A stretch of DNA of 64,000 nt. Source: Alicyclobacillus sp. (GTDB lineage Bacteria; Bacillota; Bacilli; Alicyclobacillales; Alicyclobacillaceae). A program made the translations under genes and the position numbers. The notes under the pieces were generated by a model. The model was not told the origin of the DNA and ran no database searches. It worked only from the letters and a program-made list of their open reading frames with translations. How positions within the stretch are numbered: position 1 is the first letter of the stretch; each line of letters opens with the position of its first letter. This document shows, one piece after another, positions 53,037 to 62,215 of the stretch. The DNA lies in contig JAIMAY010000007.1 of assembly GCA_023511725.1 (NCBI GenBank), forward strand, positions 35,314 to 99,313, read 5' to 3'.

Positions 53037-53981
53037 TCACGATGATCGACGCGCCACCGGCAGGATTTTCTCCGGTTTCACCGTCCGCACCGGCGTCCAT
53101 GTGGACGGGTCACTCTCGTCGAAGTTCTCCAGGTACTGAATGACCTCCGTCGTGATGGCCGTCGGCGTACTGGCTCCGGAGGTGACGGCCACCGTTTGCA
53201 CGCCGCGCAGCCACTCGGGCCGGATCTCCGTCACATCCGCGACGCGGTACGCCTTCGTCCCCGCAATCTCTTCGGCCACCTGCGCCAGGCGGTTGGAATT
53301 GTTGCTGCGCGGATCCCCGACCACGATGCACAGATCCGCATCCTTGGCCTGCTCCGCCACCGCCTGCTGACGCATCTGTGTGGCCATGCAGATCTCGTTG
53401 TAGATCTCCGCCTGCGGATATTTGCGCTTGACGGCCTGCATCAATTCCGCCGTATCCCACTGGCTCATGGTGGTCTGATTGGTGACGGCGATTTTGTCGT
53501 TCTTCAGATCCAGCCGCTCGATGTCCTCCAGATTCTCCACCAGGTGCACCCGCCCCGGTGCCACACCGCACGCCCCCTCCGGCTCCGGGTGCCCCTTGCG
53601 GCCGATATAGACGATGTCGTACCCCTGCGCCGCTTTGTCGCGGATCAGGTCGTGCGTGCGCGTCACATCCGGACACGTGGCGTCAATCACGTGAAGGCCA
53701 CGTTCGGCCGCCCGCCGCTTCACCTCCGGCGACACGCCGTGCGCGGTGAAGATCACCGTGCCCTCCTTGATCTGCTCGAGCAATGCCAGCCGATCCGCCC
53801 CGTCCAAGGTGATCACGCCCTCCTGCTCGAACGCCTCGACCACGTGCCGGTTATGCACAATCATCCCCAGAATGTAGATGGGTCGCGGCAGCGTCGGATC
53901 ATCCGCCGCCTGCTTCGCCATCACCATCGCCCCCACCACGCCATAACAGTAGCCGCGCGGTGTGATGCGTATCACCTTCAT
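53037..53981 (-). CDS. ispH: 4-hydroxy-3-methylbut-2-enyl diphosphate reductase IspH
   Basis: 314 residues. [4Fe-4S] cysteines at Cys12 (RGYCYGVV), DATCPDV, and [11 protein letters not shown]. Catalyses the last step of the non-mevalonate isoprenoid pathway, giving IPP and DMAPP. The [12 protein letters not shown] start is typical of the Bacillus branch. 34 bases after proline dehydrogenase on the same strand, and 31 bases before pncB. Confidence 0.96.
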   Translation of the reverse strand: MKVIRITPRGYCYGVVGAMVMAKQAADDPTLPRPIYILGMIVHNRHVVEAFEQEGVITLDGADRLALLEQIKEGTVIFTAHGVSPEVKRRAAERGLHVIDATCPDVTRTHDLIRDKAAQGYDIVYIGRKGHPEPEGACGVAPGRVHLVENLEDIERLDLKNDKIAVTNQTTMSQWDTAELMQAVKRKYPQAEIYNEICMATQMRQQAVAEQAKDADLCIVVGDPRSNNSNRLAQVAEEIAGTKAYRVADVTEIRPEWLRGVQTVAVTSGASTPTAITTEVIQYLENFDESDPSTWTPVRTVKPEKILPVARRSS

Positions 53982-54012
53982 CCGGTTTCCCTTCTTCCCC
54001 CGCCCCGGCTGA

Positions 54013-55548
54013 TCAGCGCGCCGCTTTGCCGGGGCGCATTTCGTGCAGCAGACGCTGCTTCAAATCCCACAAGCGCTGCGACAGGTCGACGTGGTACTCA
54101 TGAGGATTCACCGGCCGCCGGATCTCCGAAGGGAAGCGTTCGAGACATGCCGCCAAGCGCGCCCGGATCTCGGGCAGCGCGGGAAGTTCATAGACCAGTT
54201 CCCCATCCAGGATCACCGGCACCAGGAGCTCCTCCACCTCGTAGTTCTGGATCACCTTCCGCTTATACGTATGAACCGGATGGAACAACTCCAGCGGTTG
54301 CTCCGGATCCAGGGTTTCGTCATCGAGCGCTATCAGGTCCGCCGAGGCCATCCCGTCGACGTACAGCCGGAACACCTTTTTCTTGCCTGGGTTCGTAACT
54401 TTGTTGGCGTTCTCCGACACCTTGATGCGCGGCACCCAGCGTCCGTCCTCCTCCTGCGCGACCAGCTTGTAGACGCCGCCGAGGGACGGGCAATCGTGGC
54501 TGGTGATGAGATTCGTGCCCACACCCCAGGTGTCGATGCGCGCGTTCTGGAGGACGAGATCGCGAATCGTCCATTCATTCAAATCGGACGACGCGATGAT
54601 CTCCACATCCTGCAACCCAGCCTCGTCCAGCATCTGCCGCGCACGCTTGGAGAGGTAGGCCAAGTCGCCGCTGTCGATCCGGATGGCCCGCAGCCGCTTC
54701 CCCTTCTCCGCCAGCTCGCGCGCCACGCGGATGGCGTTGGGCACGCCGCTGCGCAACACGTCGTAGGTGTCGACGAGCAACACCACATTGTCAGGGAACG
54801 TCTCCGCATACGCGCGAAACGCCTCCAGCTCGCTGCCGAAACTCTGGATCCAGCTGTGTGCCTGCGTGCCTATCACGGGGATCCCAAAACACTGCCCCGC
54901 CAACACGTTGCTGGTACCTGTACAACCGCCGATGTAGGCGGCACGCGCCCCGAACACGGAAGCGTCCAGGTTCTGCGCTCGGCGCAGCCCCATCTCCAGC
55001 ACCCGCGGCGACGGATGACCCGCCGCACGCGCGGATTCCACGATGCGCACCGCCTTTGTCGCAATCAGCGTCTGGTGGTTCACGAACGACAGCAGCGCCG
55101 ATTCAATCAGCTGAACCTCGAAGATGGGGCCCTCCACGCGCAGCAGCGGCTCGTTCGGAAACACCACCGTGCCCTCCGGAATCGCCCACACATCGCCCGT
55201 GAAGCGAAAACGCCGAAGCTCGTCCAAGAAGTCCTCAGAAAACAGGTGCAGACTCCGGAGATACGCGATGTCCTCCTCCGTGAACCGGAGCTCGTGCAGG
55301 TACCACACCACCTGCTCCAGCCCCGCCGCCACGGCAAAGCCATTCCCGCACGGGTTGTTACGATAAAAAAGATCAAACACGACCCGCTGCCCGCTGCGCC
55401 CCGTCTTGTAATAACCATACATCATCGTCAGTTGATACAGATCCGTCAGCAGCGCCACCGGCCTGTTTCGGTACACCGGCAACTGACAGATTTCCTCGAC
55501 GCGCTCCCGCGCGCGCCGGCGACGTGCTTCATCCACCGCGTTCACCAT
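54013..55548 (-). CDS. pncB: nicotinate phosphoribosyltransferase PncB
   Basis: 511 residues from ATG 55548; an ATG two codons earlier is almost on top of its ribosome site. Signature [12 protein letters not shown] near residue 30, [38 protein letters not shown] and [12 protein letters not shown]. Converts nicotinate, PRPP and ATP to nicotinate mononucleotide in salvage, complementing nadCBA in this window. It also precedes the inositol-phosphatase-like gene by about 30 bases, so it may be cotranscribed. Confidence 0.95.
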   Translation of the reverse strand: MVNAVDEARRRRARERVEEICQLPVYRNRPVALLTDLYQLTMMYGYYKTGRSGQRVVFDLFYRNNPCGNGFAVAAGLEQVVWYLHELRFTEEDIAYLRSLHLFSEDFLDELRRFRFTGDVWAIPEGTVVFPNEPLLRVEGPIFEVQLIESALLSFVNHQTLIATKAVRIVESARAAGHPSPRVLEMGLRRAQNLDASVFGARAAYIGGCTGTSNVLAGQCFGIPVIGTQAHSWIQSFGSELEAFRAYAETFPDNVVLLVDTYDVLRSGVPNAIRVARELAEKGKRLRAIRIDSGDLAYLSKRARQMLDEAGLQDVEIIASSDLNEWTIRDLVLQNARIDTWGVGTNLITSHDCPSLGGVYKLVAQEEDGRWVPRIKVSENANKVTNPGKKKVFRLYVDGMASADLIALDDETLDPEQPLELFHPVHTYKRKVIQNYEVEELLVPVILDGELVYELPALPEIRARLAACLERFPSEIRRPVNPHEYHVDLSQRLWDLKQRLLHEMRPGKAAR

Positions 55549-55585
55549 CGCCATCCTCTCCCGTTATCTGTGACGCACACGCGCA

Positions 55586-56461
55586 TCACGGTACCCGCAG
55601 GAGCTCGCGGATGTGCTCCGCCAGCCCCCGCTGTCCCGCGGCCAGCACGTCGCGCACCTGCAGGCGGTATGCACCGCCGCCCAGGTCCTCGACCACGCCG
55701 CCCGCCTCCTCCACGAGCAGCGCACCGGCGGCCAGGTCCCAGGCGTTGAGGTCATATTCCCAGAAAGCGTCGAGTCTTCCACAGGCCACATAGGCCATGT
55801 GCAGCGCGGCCGATCCGAGCGCACGCAGATTCTTCGCACGCCCCGCAATCCGCATGCCCGCGGCTGTCGACTGGTCACGGGCAGGCAACCTCGACGGAAA
55901 GCCCGTGGCCACCACGCTGTCCTCGACGCGCGCCGCTGTGGAGACCGTCATCCGCACACCCGGCAGCGGATCTGACGGGTGGCGGCTGAAGGCCAGGGCG
56001 GTGTCGAGATCGCACCGCCACGCACCCAGCCCGCGCGCGCCCAGAAAGACCTCGCCCCGATAGGGATCGACGATGACCCCCGCCATCACCTGCCCGCGCT
56101 CGGCGTAGGCGACCGACACGGTGGACAGCGGCATGCCACAGACAAAGTTGGTGGTCCCGTCGAGCGGGTCCACGACCCACAGATGATCCGCCTGGGCGCC
56201 TCGCTCGGCGGCCTCCATGGATGCCGCCTGTCCGATGCCGGTGCTCTCCTCACCCAGCCACGCGTGATCAGGAAAGCTCTGCCGCACCCTGTCGCGGATC
56301 AACGCCTCACACGCCGGATCCACATCCGTCACCAGGTCGGAGGGCGATGACTTGGTCTTCACCTGCTTCTCCTCATCGACGCGCGCGCGAATGTAGGAAC
56401 CGGCGGCAGCCGCGGCCTCCGCCGCCACCGCCAGGATTTTTCGAAGCTCTGCTTCCGTCAT
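55586..56461 (-). CDS. inositol monophosphatase-family phosphatase
   Basis: About 291 residues. Metal-binding motif WVVDPLDGTTNF and C-terminal WDLAAGALLVEEAGG are both complete; GEES lies before them. The family also includes NADP phosphatase, PAP phosphatase and FBPase-like enzymes, so the substrate is open; neighbouring NAD salvage makes NADP phosphatase a reasonable guess. ATG 56461 overlaps the S9 peptidase stop by four bases; ATG 56476 is in frame and cannot be excluded. Confidence 0.85.
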   Translation of the reverse strand: MTEAELRKILAVAAEAAAAAGSYIRARVDEEKQVKTKSSPSDLVTDVDPACEALIRDRVRQSFPDHAWLGEESTGIGQAASMEAAERGAQADHLWVVDPLDGTTNFVCGMPLSTVSVAYAERGQVMAGVIVDPYRGEVFLGARGLGAWRCDLDTALAFSRHPSDPLPGVRMTVSTAARVEDSVVATGFPSRLPARDQSTAAGMRIAGRAKNLRALGSAALHMAYVACGRLDAFWEYDLNAWDLAAGALLVEEAGGVVEDLGGGAYRLQVRDVLAAGQRGLAEHIRELLRVP

Positions 56462-58989
56462 GTCGGCAACATCCATTCCGCATCTTTGATCACGAGCACG
56501 AAACTGTCCGGTGAACCCAGCGCCAACGCTCGCTCCGGGAACAGCAGCACCATGCGGCCCTCGCCGTCGGGGCGTAGGGTCACATCTCCGCTGACGAGCG
56601 TCGTGCTACCCGGCCACGATACGCCGACCGGTTCAATCAGGTGCCGGGCCAAGACCGACGGCCGCTGGTGCGGTTCTGTTCCCAGCCAGGCCAGGAACAC
56701 GTCGTTGTGTGCCGGGCTGCCCACCGCCAGGCGCACCGTGTCCCCCTCATCCCGCCGGCCATCGTGCTCCGAGTGCCGCTGCCGTGCGGGGCGCTGTCCA
56801 CCGGCAGGCGCTGGGCGAAACGCCACCGTCACCGCCAGCACGCGTGCATAGTCTTCCCCGTGACGCACAAACGCTGTCGTCTCGGCCGCCTGCTCGACGC
56901 ACCACTCGACGCCGCTGTCCGGGATGACCTGCCACGTTCCGGGCGCCGCAGGTCGTCGCTCCCGCCCGGCGGGCAACCAGTGAGCGAACCAGCGCGCAAT
57001 CCGCCGCAGTTCATCCTCCCGGTGACGCGGCTCGGACAGGCCGTGGCCCTCGCGTGGGTAGTGGACGAATTCGACCGTTTTGCCCGCTTCCAGCAGAGCG
57101 TTGTACATCTCCTTCGAATTGCTGATGAACGTGTTGTCGTCCGCGTCACCGTGGATGATCAGGACGGGCGTCTGGATGTTCTGCACGTAGCGCGCGGGTG
57201 ACCGCTCGAGATACAGCGCCTCGCGCTCCCAGTAACGCCCCAGATACATCACTTCCCAGCCGCGGCTCGACGAACAACCAAAGTCGGTCATCAGGTTCCA
57301 GATGCCGAACTCGGACACCGCCGCACGGAAGCGGGTGTCATGGCCGATGATCCAGTTGGTCATGTACCCGCCATAGCTTCCGCCGGTGATACCGAGCCGC
57401 CCGCCGTCCACTTCACCGGTGCCGATCACGGCCTCCAGCCCCGCCATGATGTCCCGGAAGTCACCGCCGCCCAGGTCCAGGTGGTTGGCGCGCACGAAAT
57501 CGTGCCCATAGCCGATGCTGCCGCGATAGTTCGGCGCAAACACGGCATAGCCGAGGCCCGCCAGCCAGTGCCAGTTGAGATACTGCGAGAAACCGAGCGT
57601 GGTGTGCCACGCGGGCCCACCGTGGATGACCAGCAGCAGCGGCGGCTTGGCCCCTTCCGCTCGGACCTCCGGCGGTGGAAGCACCAGTGCGCCCTCCACC
57701 TCGCGCCCGTCAAACGTTTGCCACCGGAAGGCACGAACGTCGCCGCGCAGCCTGTCCGCCCACTCCTCCTGCAGCCGCGTGATGGGCCGCGGGGATGCCG
57801 GAGTTGACGGAGATGTACCAGGATCGGCAGAGTGGACGTCGAATGCGTACAGCTCGTAGGGCGTGCGCGCGTCTTCCGCGCGGACCACGAGCAGACTGCG
57901 CCGGGCATCCACGTCCATGCCCCGGACCAGCAGCGCATCCGGTGTGAGTTGCCGTGCCGCGGCACGGCCACCCTTGAGCGCGTCACCGATACCGGAGAAC
58001 ACCCAGATGGGTGCGTACAACCCCTTCTCCACCTGCACGGCCAGGGTGTCCTCATCCAACCACGCGAGTTCCTCCGCGTCGCCGATGAAGTCGAGCGCCG
58101 CAGTCAAATTGTACGGCCGGGCATCGGCGTCCAGTGTGATGATCCACACGTCGCTCTGCGATAGCTCTGTGACCTCCTCGCGGGGCGCGATGAAGGCCAC
58201 GCGGCGGCCATCCGGCGAAAAGCGGGCACCTCGGCATGCCCCTTGGCGCTGGACCAACGGCCGTGCCGTCCAACGCCCTTCGGATCCATCCGCCGGTGCC
58301 TCCAGCAGCCACAGGTCGAGCTTGTCCACGTCGTTGTTGAGCCCCGTGTAGTTGGTGCTGAATACCATGCGCGAACCATCTGGAGCCACATCCAATTCCG
58401 TCAGGCCATAGTCCCTGTCATACAGGGTCTGCACCTTGCCGCCGTCCAGCGGCACCCTGCAGATGCGACGTGGCCACTGCGCACGTTCCTCATGGACCTC
58501 GTCGCGGCGCGCCTCCGCCAAAGCCTTTGCCCGATCTTTCTCAAATGCCGAGGGTTCCGTGTCGGCGATGGCGAACACCGCCTCCCCGGATGGATCCCAG
58601 ACGAAGTCGTACACCTTCTCCAGGCTCTCGGCCAGGCACCGTGCCTCGCCACCCGTGAGCGGGAGCCAGAACAGGCGCGTCGGCTTATCCTCGTCGTCCT
58701 CGTCGGCACCGCCATCCAGCGGCCTGTCGCTGAGAAACGCCACCCCCGTGCCCTGAGGGTGGAACCGCGGCGCCGTATCCTGCCCAGGGCCATGCGTCAG
58801 CTGCACGGGCTGTCCGGACTCGGATCCAGGCGCCGGCACCTCAGCTCGCCACAGCTTCGTTCGGTACTCTCCCTTGTCTTCATCCAATACTCGCAGCGAA
58901 TAAACCACCGAGCGCCCCTGCGGCTCCACGGAGAGATCAAGCGGAATGCGAATGCTCAGCAGGTCCTGGATGCTGAATGGCCGGCTCAC
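56458..58989 (-). CDS. S9 family peptidase with C-terminal extension
   Basis: 843 residues. A beta-propeller with WD-like repeats occupies most of the first 400 residues. The prolyl-oligopeptidase hydrolase domain follows, with catalytic Ser in GGSYGGYMTNW, Asp in GDADDNTFI and His in EGHGLSEP. Normal S9 acylaminoacyl-peptidases stop near the next 30 residues (RIARWFAHWLPAG); here about 168 further residues follow from about 676, predicted beta-rich and of no recognised family. GTG start overlaps the copZ stop by four bases. Probable cytosolic peptide scavenger. Confidence 0.9.
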   Translation of the reverse strand: MSRPFSIQDLLSIRIPLDLSVEPQGRSVVYSLRVLDEDKGEYRTKLWRAEVPAPGSESGQPVQLTHGPGQDTAPRFHPQGTGVAFLSDRPLDGGADEDDEDKPTRLFWLPLTGGEARCLAESLEKVYDFVWDPSGEAVFAIADTEPSAFEKDRAKALAEARRDEVHEERAQWPRRICRVPLDGGKVQTLYDRDYGLTELDVAPDGSRMVFSTNYTGLNNDVDKLDLWLLEAPADGSEGRWTARPLVQRQGACRGARFSPDGRRVAFIAPREEVTELSQSDVWIITLDADARPYNLTAALDFIGDAEELAWLDEDTLAVQVEKGLYAPIWVFSGIGDALKGGRAAARQLTPDALLVRGMDVDARRSLLVVRAEDARTPYELYAFDVHSADPGTSPSTPASPRPITRLQEEWADRLRGDVRAFRWQTFDGREVEGALVLPPPEVRAEGAKPPLLLVIHGGPAWHTTLGFSQYLNWHWLAGLGYAVFAPNYRGSIGYGHDFVRANHLDLGGGDFRDIMAGLEAVIGTGEVDGGRLGITGGSYGGYMTNWIIGHDTRFRAAVSEFGIWNLMTDFGCSSSRGWEVMYLGRYWEREALYLERSPARYVQNIQTPVLIIHGDADDNTFISNSKEMYNALLEAGKTVEFVHYPREGHGLSEPRHREDELRRIARWFAHWLPAGRERRPAAPGTWQVIPDSGVEWCVEQAAETTAFVRHGEDYARVLAVTVAFRPAPAGGQRPARQRHSEHDGRRDEGDTVRLAVGSPAHNDVFLAWLGTEPHQRPSVLARHLIEPVGVSWPGSTTLVSGDVTLRPDGEGRMVLLFPERALALGSPDSFVLVIKDAEWMLPT

Positions 58990-59216
58990 GCCTGGGCGCC
59001 CTCCTCCCGCACGCTGACCAGGTCATACCCAGCTTCCTCCACTGCCGCACGCAGATCTGCTTCACTCACGGTGTCATCCGCCGTGATCCGCGCACCGCCG
59101 CGCTCCAGCGACACCTCTGCCTCGTGAACGCCGGGCAGGTCCCGCAGCGCCTGCGTCACCGCCCGCACACAGTGCTCGCACGACATGCCCTTGATCTCCA
59201 GCCACACACGCTGCAA
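58986..59216 (-). CDS. copZ: HMA-domain copper chaperone-like protein
   Basis: 76 residues from TTG 59216, placed by AGGAGGG about eight bases upstream. Ferredoxin-like HMA fold with the metal motif MSCEHC (Cys13, Cys16), the first motif of CopZ-type Atx1 proteins. Binds Cu(I) and hands it to a transporter; zinc or mercury are alternatives. No P-type ATPase or CsoR gene is nearby, and the gene is instead coupled by a four-base overlap to the S9 peptidase, which is unusual. A candidate -10 TATACT lies at 59243-59248. Confidence 0.85.
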   Translation of the reverse strand: MQRVWLEIKGMSCEHCVRAVTQALRDLPGVHEAEVSLERGGARITADDTVSEADLRAAVEEAGYDLVSVREEGAQA

Positions 59217-59270
59217 CGCAGCATCCCTCCTCAACCGCCTTCAGTATAGCTGCTTCGCAGCTGGCTTGCA

Positions 59271-59291
59271 CCTGATCATCGTATGATCAGG
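59271..59291. promoter_or_regulatory. 21-base perfect palindrome between copZ and fumarase-like gene
   Basis: CCTGATCAT and ATGATCAGG are perfect inverted arms around CGT. The site abuts the -35 regions of the candidate copZ promoter (TATACT at 59243-59248, minus) and of a plus-strand CATAAT (59303-59308). It does not match known CsoR or CopY sites that I remember. Likely a shared operator. Confidence 0.6.
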
Positions 59292-59378
59292 AAGAGCACG
59301 GCCATAATGGAAAGGTAAGGCTGTCTCCACCCGTTCTACACCGATGGTGTGACGCGGGTGCGGAGGGAGGATGCGAGG

Positions 59379-60851
59379 ATGAACGGATCGATGAGAACCG
59401 TGCGGGATTCTCTGGGAGAGCTGCAGATCCCCGCCGACGCATATTACGGCGCGCAAACCGCGCGCGCCATGGCCAACTTCCCCATCAGTGGACTGCGCTT
59501 GCCGCGAGCATTCATCCGTGCGCAGGGGATCATCAAGTGGGCGGCGGCGAAAGCGCATGTGGAACTGGGCGCGCTCGATCCGCGCAAGGGCGATGCCATC
59601 TGCCGCGCGGCGGAAGAGGTGATTGACGGACGCTTCGACGACTGGTTCGTCGTCGACGTGTACCAGGCCGGTGCCGGCACGTCGCAGAACATGAACGCGA
59701 ATGAGGTGATTGCCAGCCGCGCTGCCGAGCTTCTGGGCGGATCGCGCGGAGATACATCGTTGGTCCACCCCAACGACGACGTCAACAGGTCGCAGTCGAC
59801 CAATGACACCATCCATGTCGCCATGAACATCGCGGGCATGGAACTGCTTGCGCATGCCCTGGATCCGGCGTTGCGCAAGCTGGAACAGGCGCTCGACGAT
59901 AAGGCGCGCGAGTTCGAACCGATTGTCAAAGCCGGACGCACGCACCTCCAAGACGCGGTACCGCTGCGGCTGGGCCACGTGTTCGGGGCGTGGGCAGAGA
60001 ATATCCGGCGGCATCGCCGCTGGCTGGAGCAGGCCGCCGCGCAACTCCTCTACCTCGGACTTGGCGGCAACGCCGTCGGCACAGGGATCAACACGCCGCC
60101 CGGCTTCGCTGAGCGGGCCGTACAGCACATCGCCAGTTTCACGGGCCTCGGCTTCCGGCTGGCGCCAGATCCATTCACCTTCAACCAGAATCCGGACGAG
60201 GTGGTCCTGGTCAGCGGCGTCCTGCGCAATGTGGCGCTCGCGCTCCAACGGATTGCCAACGACCTGCGCCTGCTCGCCTCGGGACCGCGCACGGGCCTCG
60301 CCGAGCTGGAGTTGCCCGCGGTTCAGCCGGGATCGTCCATCATGCCGGGCAAGGTGAATCCGGTGATGGCCGAGATGCTCAACATGGTCGCCTATCAGGT
60401 ACAGGGCTGCGACCAGACCGTGGCCCTCGCCGGCGGTGCGGGCCAGTTGGAACTCAACGTCATGATGCCGGTGATGGCCGCCAACTTCCTGCACGAGATC
60501 ATGATCCTGTCCACGGCGGTCGAGCAGTTCACCGAGCGCTGCGTTCGCGGCATTCGGGCGAACACGGACCGCTGCCGAGCGTACGCGGAGCAATCGCTGG
60601 CCTTGGCGACGGCACTGAACACAGCCATTGGCTACGACCGCGCGGCGCAGGTGGTGAAGCGGGCCCTCGCGGACAACTCCAGCCTTCGCGATGCGGCGCG
60701 GGCACTCGGCATTCCCGATGAGGCGGTGGCACATGCGCTGGACGTGGACCGCCTGTCGCAGGTGACGCCGCGTACAGCGGCGGAGGCGACCAGTGGCGTC
60801 ATGCCGCTTCACCACTCATCCGTACCCACGACTGGGGAGAAGGGCGACTGA
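59379..60851 (+). CDS. fumarase/aspartase superfamily lyase (probably aspartate ammonia-lyase)
   Basis: 490 residues from ATG 59379 (GGAGGGAGG eight bases upstream; GTG 59349 is less likely). Superfamily signature GSSIMPGKVNPVMAEM is complete. The substrate loop reads QAGAGTSQNMNANEV; aspartases have GxAGTSxNMN where fumarases have TGSGTxSNMN, so this fits aspartase better, although a HPNDDVN stretch is shared with fumarase. Makes fumarate from aspartate or from malate. Monocistronic. Confidence 0.8.
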   Translation: MNGSMRTVRDSLGELQIPADAYYGAQTARAMANFPISGLRLPRAFIRAQGIIKWAAAKAHVELGALDPRKGDAICRAAEEVIDGRFDDWFVVDVYQAGAGTSQNMNANEVIASRAAELLGGSRGDTSLVHPNDDVNRSQSTNDTIHVAMNIAGMELLAHALDPALRKLEQALDDKAREFEPIVKAGRTHLQDAVPLRLGHVFGAWAENIRRHRRWLEQAAAQLLYLGLGGNAVGTGINTPPGFAERAVQHIASFTGLGFRLAPDPFTFNQNPDEVVLVSGVLRNVALALQRIANDLRLLASGPRTGLAELELPAVQPGSSIMPGKVNPVMAEMLNMVAYQVQGCDQTVALAGGAGQLELNVMMPVMAANFLHEIMILSTAVEQFTERCVRGIRANTDRCRAYAEQSLALATALNTAIGYDRAAQVVKRALADNSSLRDAARALGIPDEAVAHALDVDRLSQVTPRTAAEATSGVMPLHHSSVPTTGEKGD

Positions 60852-60905
60852 ACGAGCCGCGCAGCGCGCTGGTCTTCGGGCCAATCACGATACCCAGGGG
60901 GCAAT

Positions 60906-60929
60906 AGGCGACCACCAGCGTGGTCGCCT
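60906..60929. terminator. hairpin after fumarase/aspartase
   Basis: Perfect ten-pair stem AGGCGACCAC/GTGGTCGCCT with a four-base loop, no T-run. Between converging genes. Confidence 0.6.
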
Positions 60930-60985
60930 CTCATATCCCAACTCACTTGAGCGACTTCCGGTCCAACTGGCATTGGTTCGGGAAT

Positions 60986-62113
60986 TCAAAGCTCTTGCTT
61001 GCGCTTCAGCCATTCTCCAAACATGGGCTCGACCAACTTGTATTCCCCCCGGCCTTCGCCCCTTTCAATCACCGACAACCGCATCAGATATTCCAATCCC
61101 TGCGCAACTTGGCTGCGGCTCAGAGGCAGAGTGTAGGGCCTTGTGCCGTTCACCAAGGCCATGAGAACAGCATCCGCATGTTTGAAACGATGGAGTTCCT
61201 GCCACTGGACATCGTAAATGGCCTGCAGCTGCGACAGCGCCTGTTCATACGCAAAGTCCATCACATCGGCGGTCACATGTTGAAGCCCCTGGAGGTTGGC
61301 GTAGACGAGCGCGTTGTATGCCACGGCCATCATGCAGTAGGGGTGCCCTCCGGTTCTTTCGTACAGTAGGCGAAAGCCCGTTTCGGTGAGCCGCATGCCG
61401 TTTTCCATAAACCTTTTAAAGACATAATCCCGCCACGCGTTTTCGGGAATGGGCGGCATGACCATCATCGCCGCAAAGCGATAAAACGCCTGTCTGCGGT
61501 CCGCAAAGATCGTTTGCATGAGCGTGGTCTGGCTTCCGAGAAACAAGTACACCGTATGCGACTGCTCCTGAAACAACGCCCGCAATCGTTTGAGCAGTGG
61601 TTCTCCTCCCAGCCGGTCAATTTCTTGAAACTCGTCCAGAAGGACGACCATCCGCCGCCCGTCACGCGCGGCCAATCTCTCCGCGGTCATCACGGCCGTT
61701 TCGAGCAGTTCCAACGGATCAGCATCGCGATTGCCAAGGGTGATGCCAAGTTCCAAGTCATGTAACTTCGCCCGGATTTCCGCACGCGACAAAAGTTTTC
61801 TTACCCCTTCCATCGCCCTGGTCGCTTGCGCGATGACACCGACTCGATTTTCCAAAATGGACTGAAGAAACTTGGAAGCGAACTCTTCGACACTCGTCAC
61901 ATAGAAGAGGTCCACTTTCGCCGTGTACGCGCCCGCTTCGCGGACCTGCCTCAACACCTCTCGCGCCAAACTCGATTTCCCGATGCGGCGAGGTCCCGCA
62001 ATCATCAGACTCTGGCCGTCGAGCAAGCGCTGCCTGAGTTCCCCAACGAACTCCGACCGATCCACAAGATCCGGTGGTTCGACGATGCGCCCCACGGGAA
62101 ACACGCTCGCCAT
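60986..62113 (-). CDS. AAA-type ATPase, archaeal-ATPase-like
   Basis: 375 residues. Walker A GPRRIGKSS (residues 40-48), Walker B VVLLDEFQE near 155, sensor loop FLGSQTTLMQTIF, then a helical C-terminal half ending in a winged-helix-like stretch. It resembles Arch_ATPase/ATPase_2 family proteins, a P-loop group whose members are often mobile and linked to defence, partition or toxin-like loci. ATG 62113 is chosen (GGGAGC upstream); a longer frame extends into promoter sequence. Its base use looks lower in GC than its neighbours. Function unknown. Confidence 0.8.
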   Translation of the reverse strand: MASVFPVGRIVEPPDLVDRSEFVGELRQRLLDGQSLMIAGPRRIGKSSLAREVLRQVREAGAYTAKVDLFYVTSVEEFASKFLQSILENRVGVIAQATRAMEGVRKLLSRAEIRAKLHDLELGITLGNRDADPLELLETAVMTAERLAARDGRRMVVLLDEFQEIDRLGGEPLLKRLRALFQEQSHTVYLFLGSQTTLMQTIFADRRQAFYRFAAMMVMPPIPENAWRDYVFKRFMENGMRLTETGFRLLYERTGGHPYCMMAVAYNALVYANLQGLQHVTADVMDFAYEQALSQLQAIYDVQWQELHRFKHADAVLMALVNGTRPYTLPLSRSQVAQGLEYLMRLSVIERGEGRGEYKLVEPMFGEWLKRKQEL

Positions 62114-62127
62114 TCGCCATCGCTCCC

Positions 62128-62173
62128 GTACACTATGTACAGATGTATTATACACGAAATTATTGTGTATGAT
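62128..62173 (-). promoter_or_regulatory. AT-rich promoter with inverted repeats for the AAA ATPase
   Basis: On minus a consensus TATAAT at 62147-62152, without a good -35. GTACACTATGTAC (62128-62140) is a short palindrome near the start site, and 62147-62155 and 62165-62173 form nine-base arms with one mismatch (ATTATACAC / GTGTATGAT) over the promoter. Confidence 0.5.
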
Positions 62174-62183
62174 GCATGAGACA

Positions 62184-62208
62184 AAGAAACCCCCGCTCTT
62201 CACGGGGG
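62184..62208 (-). terminator. rho-independent terminator of the 62216 gene
   Basis: Six-pair CCCCCG/CGGGGG stem, then TTTCTTTGTC on minus, seven bases past the stop. Confidence 0.8.
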
Positions 62209-62215
62209 CTCCTGA

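Noticed and set aside
60986..62113. AAA ATPase as part of an antiphage defence island
   Set aside because: No neighbouring effector, nuclease, reverse transcriptase or integrase is visible; the downstream gene is a low-complexity protein and the upstream one a metabolic enzyme.
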